Source of the DNA: Bacteroidales bacterium
Lineage (GTDB): Bacteria; Bacteroidota; Bacteroidia; Bacteroidales; SMBSF77
Assembly: GCA_021106655.1 (NCBI GenBank)
Contig: JAIOTT010000275.1
Span: 1 to 7,983 of the forward strand
DNA: 7,983 nucleotides
Reading direction: 5' to 3'
The notes beneath the pieces were generated by a model. That model was not told where the DNA came from and did no database searches. It saw only the letters and a program-made list of their open reading frames with translations. This document shows positions 6,190 through 7,983 of the stretch, piece by piece. A program made the position numbers and the translations under genes. Position 1 is the stretch's first letter. Each line of letters opens with the position of its first letter.

Positions 6190-7545
6190 TTGGAAGACCC
6201 CGATATTGATCCCTACTTATGGATGTTATGGATTTTTGCTGGCATCTTGTTCAAACCATTCACTTTTAAGGTAGTAATTTCTTTGATATTAACGCTTGTT
6301 TTATTGTTATGCTCAGCTTTGATATCCGGGTCTGAGATTGCATTCTTTTCCTTGAATCCTTCTCAAATGGAAAAGATCAGATTGCAGAAGGAGAGATCCT
6401 CTAAAACTATTATCAAATTATTAGGGACACCAAAGCGCTTACTTGCAACAATACTGATTGCAAATAATTTTATAAATGTTGCAATTATAATCCTTTCTGC
6501 ATTAATTATTAACAGTACCTTTGATTTTTCAGGCTTTCCTGTAATTGGATTTATTATACAGGTTGTGGTTATCACTTCAATTCTTTTATTGATAGGAGAG
6601 ATCATTCCTAAGATATACGCAAATCAAAATGCACTCAGATTTTCTCTTTTTATGGCACGACCGCTGCAATTGCTTAATCAGATATTTTATCCATTGAGCT
6701 CACTGCTTATAAATTCCACATCATTTATTGACAAAAGGATTAACCGTAAAGGACATGATATTTCTATTAGTGAGCTTTCGGATGCTATAGAAATTACTGC
6801 CGATGAAAATACACCTGAAGAAGAGACCAAAATGCTTAAAGGGATTGTCAGGTTTGGAGATATTAATGTTAGTGAGATAATGAAATCCAGGATAGATGTG
6901 ACTGCCGTAGATATTACTTTAGGGTTTAAAGATTTAATAAAGATCATCAGAGATTCAGGTTTTTCACGTATACCAGCATATGAGAGTAATTTTGACAATA
7001 TAAAAGGAGTTCTTTACATAAAGGACTTACTTGCTCATCTGCATAAAAATGATGATTTTAATTGGAGATTTTTGTTGAGAGAAGCTTTTTTTGTTCCTGA
7101 AAATAAGCGTATAAATGATCTCCTGCATGAATTTCAGGAGAGGAAGATCCATTTGGCAATAGTTGTTGATGAGTATGGAGGAACTTCAGGTATTGTCACT
7201 CTGGAGGATATTATCGAGGAAATTGTTGGTGAGATCAGCGATGAATTTGACAGGGATGTTAATGAAATAAATTATTCCCATTTGGATGCCAATAATTATA
7301 TTTTTGAAGGAAAAACCTCTCTCAACGATTTCTGTAAGATAATTGGGATTGAAGATGATATTTTTGAAGAGGTCAGGGGAGAGTCAGACACACTTGCAGG
7401 CCTTATCCTGGAGCTTGAAGGAACCATACCCAGGAAAGATGATGTTATTAAATTCCAGGGCTTTTCTTTTAGGATATCTGCTGTTGACAAGCGCAGGATT
7501 AAACAGATAGAAGTGAATGTCAGGGATAATAGTGGTATTGAATAA
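6190..7545 (+). CDS. gldE: GldE-type DUF21/CBS-pair/CorC_HlyC membrane protein
   Basis: A 451-residue inner-membrane protein of the CNNM/CorC-like group. An N-terminal DUF21 membrane domain (about 28-180) has hydrophobic segments near 28-45, 83-106, 117-136 and 150-175, with S-G-S-E-I-A-F-F-S (46-54) and G-E-I-I-P-K (136-141). A cytoplasmic CBS pair spans about 225-345, including D-E-Y-G-G-T-S-G-I-V (327-336) and L-E-D-I-I-E-E-I-V-G-E-I. A CorC_HlyC domain follows at about 362-445 (L-A-G-L-I-L-E-L-E-G). Relatives are linked to Mg2+/Co2+ efflux; GldE is named for gliding motility in Flavobacterium, but homologues occur in non-gliding members, so neither gliding nor transport is shown here. The start is TTG: a TAA lies three codons upstream and the M-E-D-P-D opening fits homologues, while the first ATG (residue 12) would cut that conserved start. 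Adjacency to ssb supports gldE over a generic hemolysin-like paralogue. Confidence 0.88.
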   Translation: MEDPDIDPYLWMLWIFAGILFKPFTFKVVISLILTLVLLLCSALISGSEIAFFSLNPSQMEKIRLQKERSSKTIIKLLGTPKRLLATILIANNFINVAIIILSALIINSTFDFSGFPVIGFIIQVVVITSILLLIGEIIPKIYANQNALRFSLFMARPLQLLNQIFYPLSSLLINSTSFIDKRINRKGHDISISELSDAIEITADENTPEEETKMLKGIVRFGDINVSEIMKSRIDVTAVDITLGFKDLIKIIRDSGFSRIPAYESNFDNIKGVLYIKDLLAHLHKNDDFNWRFLLREAFFVPENKRINDLLHEFQERKIHLAIVVDEYGGTSGIVTLEDIIEEIVGEISDEFDRDVNEINYSHLDANNYIFEGKTSLNDFCKIIGIEDDIFEEVRGESDTLAGLILELEGTIPRKDDVIKFQGFSFRISAVDKRRIKQIEVNVRDNSGIE

Positions 7546-7637
7546 TTATCATTACAGCCAGGTAAGTTAACTCATTATTTCCTTTCTTTACCTTAATTAT
7601 TTTCATTCATTAAAACTCAAAAATTTTCCATAAACCC

Positions 7638-7809
7638 CACTAGTGGATTGCTTTTCATCTTCAAATCTGCATGCTGAACAGATTTAAGAACCATACAAAT
7701 CCTATTAGGCCATAATTCACCTAAGACAACAGAAATTTACACACATGTTTCAACAAAAGACATATCAAAAATTACGAGTCCTATCGAAAGTTTATCATTA
7801 CAATATTGA
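7638..7809 (+). pseudogene. Decayed C-terminal fragment of a tyrosine recombinase (XerC/D-type integrase)
   Basis: An open frame from 7678 to the TGA at 7807-7809 encodes 43 residues beginning T-D-L-R-T-I-Q-I-L-L-G-H-N-S. It continues K-T-T-E-I-Y-T-H-V-S and ends in S-L-S-L-Q-Y. This is the C-terminal end of phage-type integrases: the box II histidine in L-L-G-H and the nucleophilic tyrosine in I-Y-T-H are both present. A TGA (7675-7677) immediately precedes it. In another frame at 7638-7664 there are traces of the usual H-S-F-A-T-H-L segment (W-I-A-F-H-L after an in-frame TAG), implying small indels and substitutions. The catalytic domain upstream and the N-terminal domain are absent, and no start is available. 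It is therefore a relic, not a functional enzyme. The preceding 7546-7637 shows no recognisable gene. Confidence 0.85.
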
Positions 7810-7836
7810 GATATTAAGAAATAGTAAATATATTTG
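7806..7836 (+). promoter_or_regulatory. Bacteroidota-type promoter for the downstream lipoprotein gene
   Basis: TATATTTG (7829-7836) matches TAnnTTTG exactly and is identical to the HU -7 box. TTG at 7806-7808 lies 20 bases upstream and overlaps the stop codon of the recombinase fragment. Transcription would start near 7843, about 29 bases before the GTG start. Confidence 0.65.
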
Positions 7837-7871
7837 TATAGAATAATTAACAGCTGTAAAATGATATAATT

Positions 7872-7983
7872 GTGAAAAATAATCGAAATACTTTTTTAGG
7901 ACTATCTATTGTATTGATTGTATTAACCTCTTGCAATGAAAAAGAGACGGCCTCGGAAATATTACAAAAGACTATAAATACAA
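7872..7983 (+). CDS. N-terminal part of a lipoprotein (3' truncated by window end)
   Basis: GTG at 7872 opens a frame of 37 complete codons that continues off the right edge. A TAA lies in frame at 7857-7859, and GTG is the only plausible start between them. The product begins with a basic segment (K2, R5), then a hydrophobic core (F-L-G-L-S-I-V-L-I-V-L) and a lipobox L-T-S-C with Cys21, a type II signal peptide. After Cys the sequence is N-E-K-E-T, with no Asp at +2. The acidic/charged run just after the cysteine is compatible with outer-membrane sorting or a surface-export signal, but that is inference. The mature part seen (A-S-E-I-L-Q-K-T-I-N-T) is too short to name the family. It does not resemble the start of GldD, which often follows gldE. 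Confidence 0.72.
   Translation, partial: MKNNRNTFLGLSIVLIVLTSCNEKETASEILQKTINT

Noticed and set aside
7561..7594. Possible hairpin after gldE (AGGTAA with TTACCT)
   Set aside because: Six pairs separated by more than 20 bases without a T-tail is within chance for this composition.
1..7983. tRNA, rRNA, riboswitch or intact insertion sequence
   Set aside because: I found no cloverleaf-like stretch, conserved rRNA segment, recognisable aptamer or transposase gene with terminal repeats on either strand.

Overview
The window is a chromosomal segment of an AT-rich member of the Bacteroidota, most likely from the Bacteroidales/Marinilabiliales side of the phylum. Four things point there: the protein types (a Bacteroidota-style HU, a 29-residue mS38-like basic peptide, a GldE-type CBS protein, and an Lnt with the K-L-V-P-G-V-E active-site variant); the near absence of Shine-Dalgarno sequences; promoters of the form TTG-N20-TAnnTTTG; and the frequent non-ATG starts. 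All complete genes are on the + strand. Assignment below phylum is inference.

Layout: (1) 1-115, C-terminal tail of an unidentified gene, followed by an AT-rich intergenic stretch with a long hairpin and then a strong phylum-type promoter. (2) 382-778, HU-family DNA-binding protein and a tiny ribosome-associated basic peptide, closed by a perfect 18-bp hairpin at 805-845. (3) 940-3695, an RNase E/G-family ribonuclease overlapping the GTPase gene hflX by one base, so a two-gene translationally coupled unit. (4) 3696-3865, a weak terminator and an imperfect palindrome of the 'CTTTGTG...CACAAAG' type. (5) 3866-5485, apolipoprotein N-acyltransferase (lnt), whose stop codon lies inside an 8-bp tandem repeat. 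(6) 5673-6089, single-stranded DNA-binding protein with its own promoter. (7) 6190-7545, gldE-type DUF21/CBS/CorC_HlyC membrane protein. (8) 7546-7871, no intact gene, but a decayed C-terminal fragment of a tyrosine recombinase. (9) 7872-end, the first 37 codons of a lipoprotein with its own promoter, whose -33 element overlaps the stop codon of the recombinase fragment.

The genes are mostly housekeeping: nucleoid structure (HU), ribosome and RNA metabolism (small basic peptide, RNase G/E, HflX), lipoprotein maturation (Lnt) and DNA replication/repair (SSB). I found no convincing undescribed multi-gene system. The most interesting material is non-coding or degenerate: the recombinase relic at the gldE downstream boundary where gldD would often be expected, the repeat that supplies the end of lnt, the dispersed-type palindrome before lnt, and the perfect hairpin upstream of the RNase gene.
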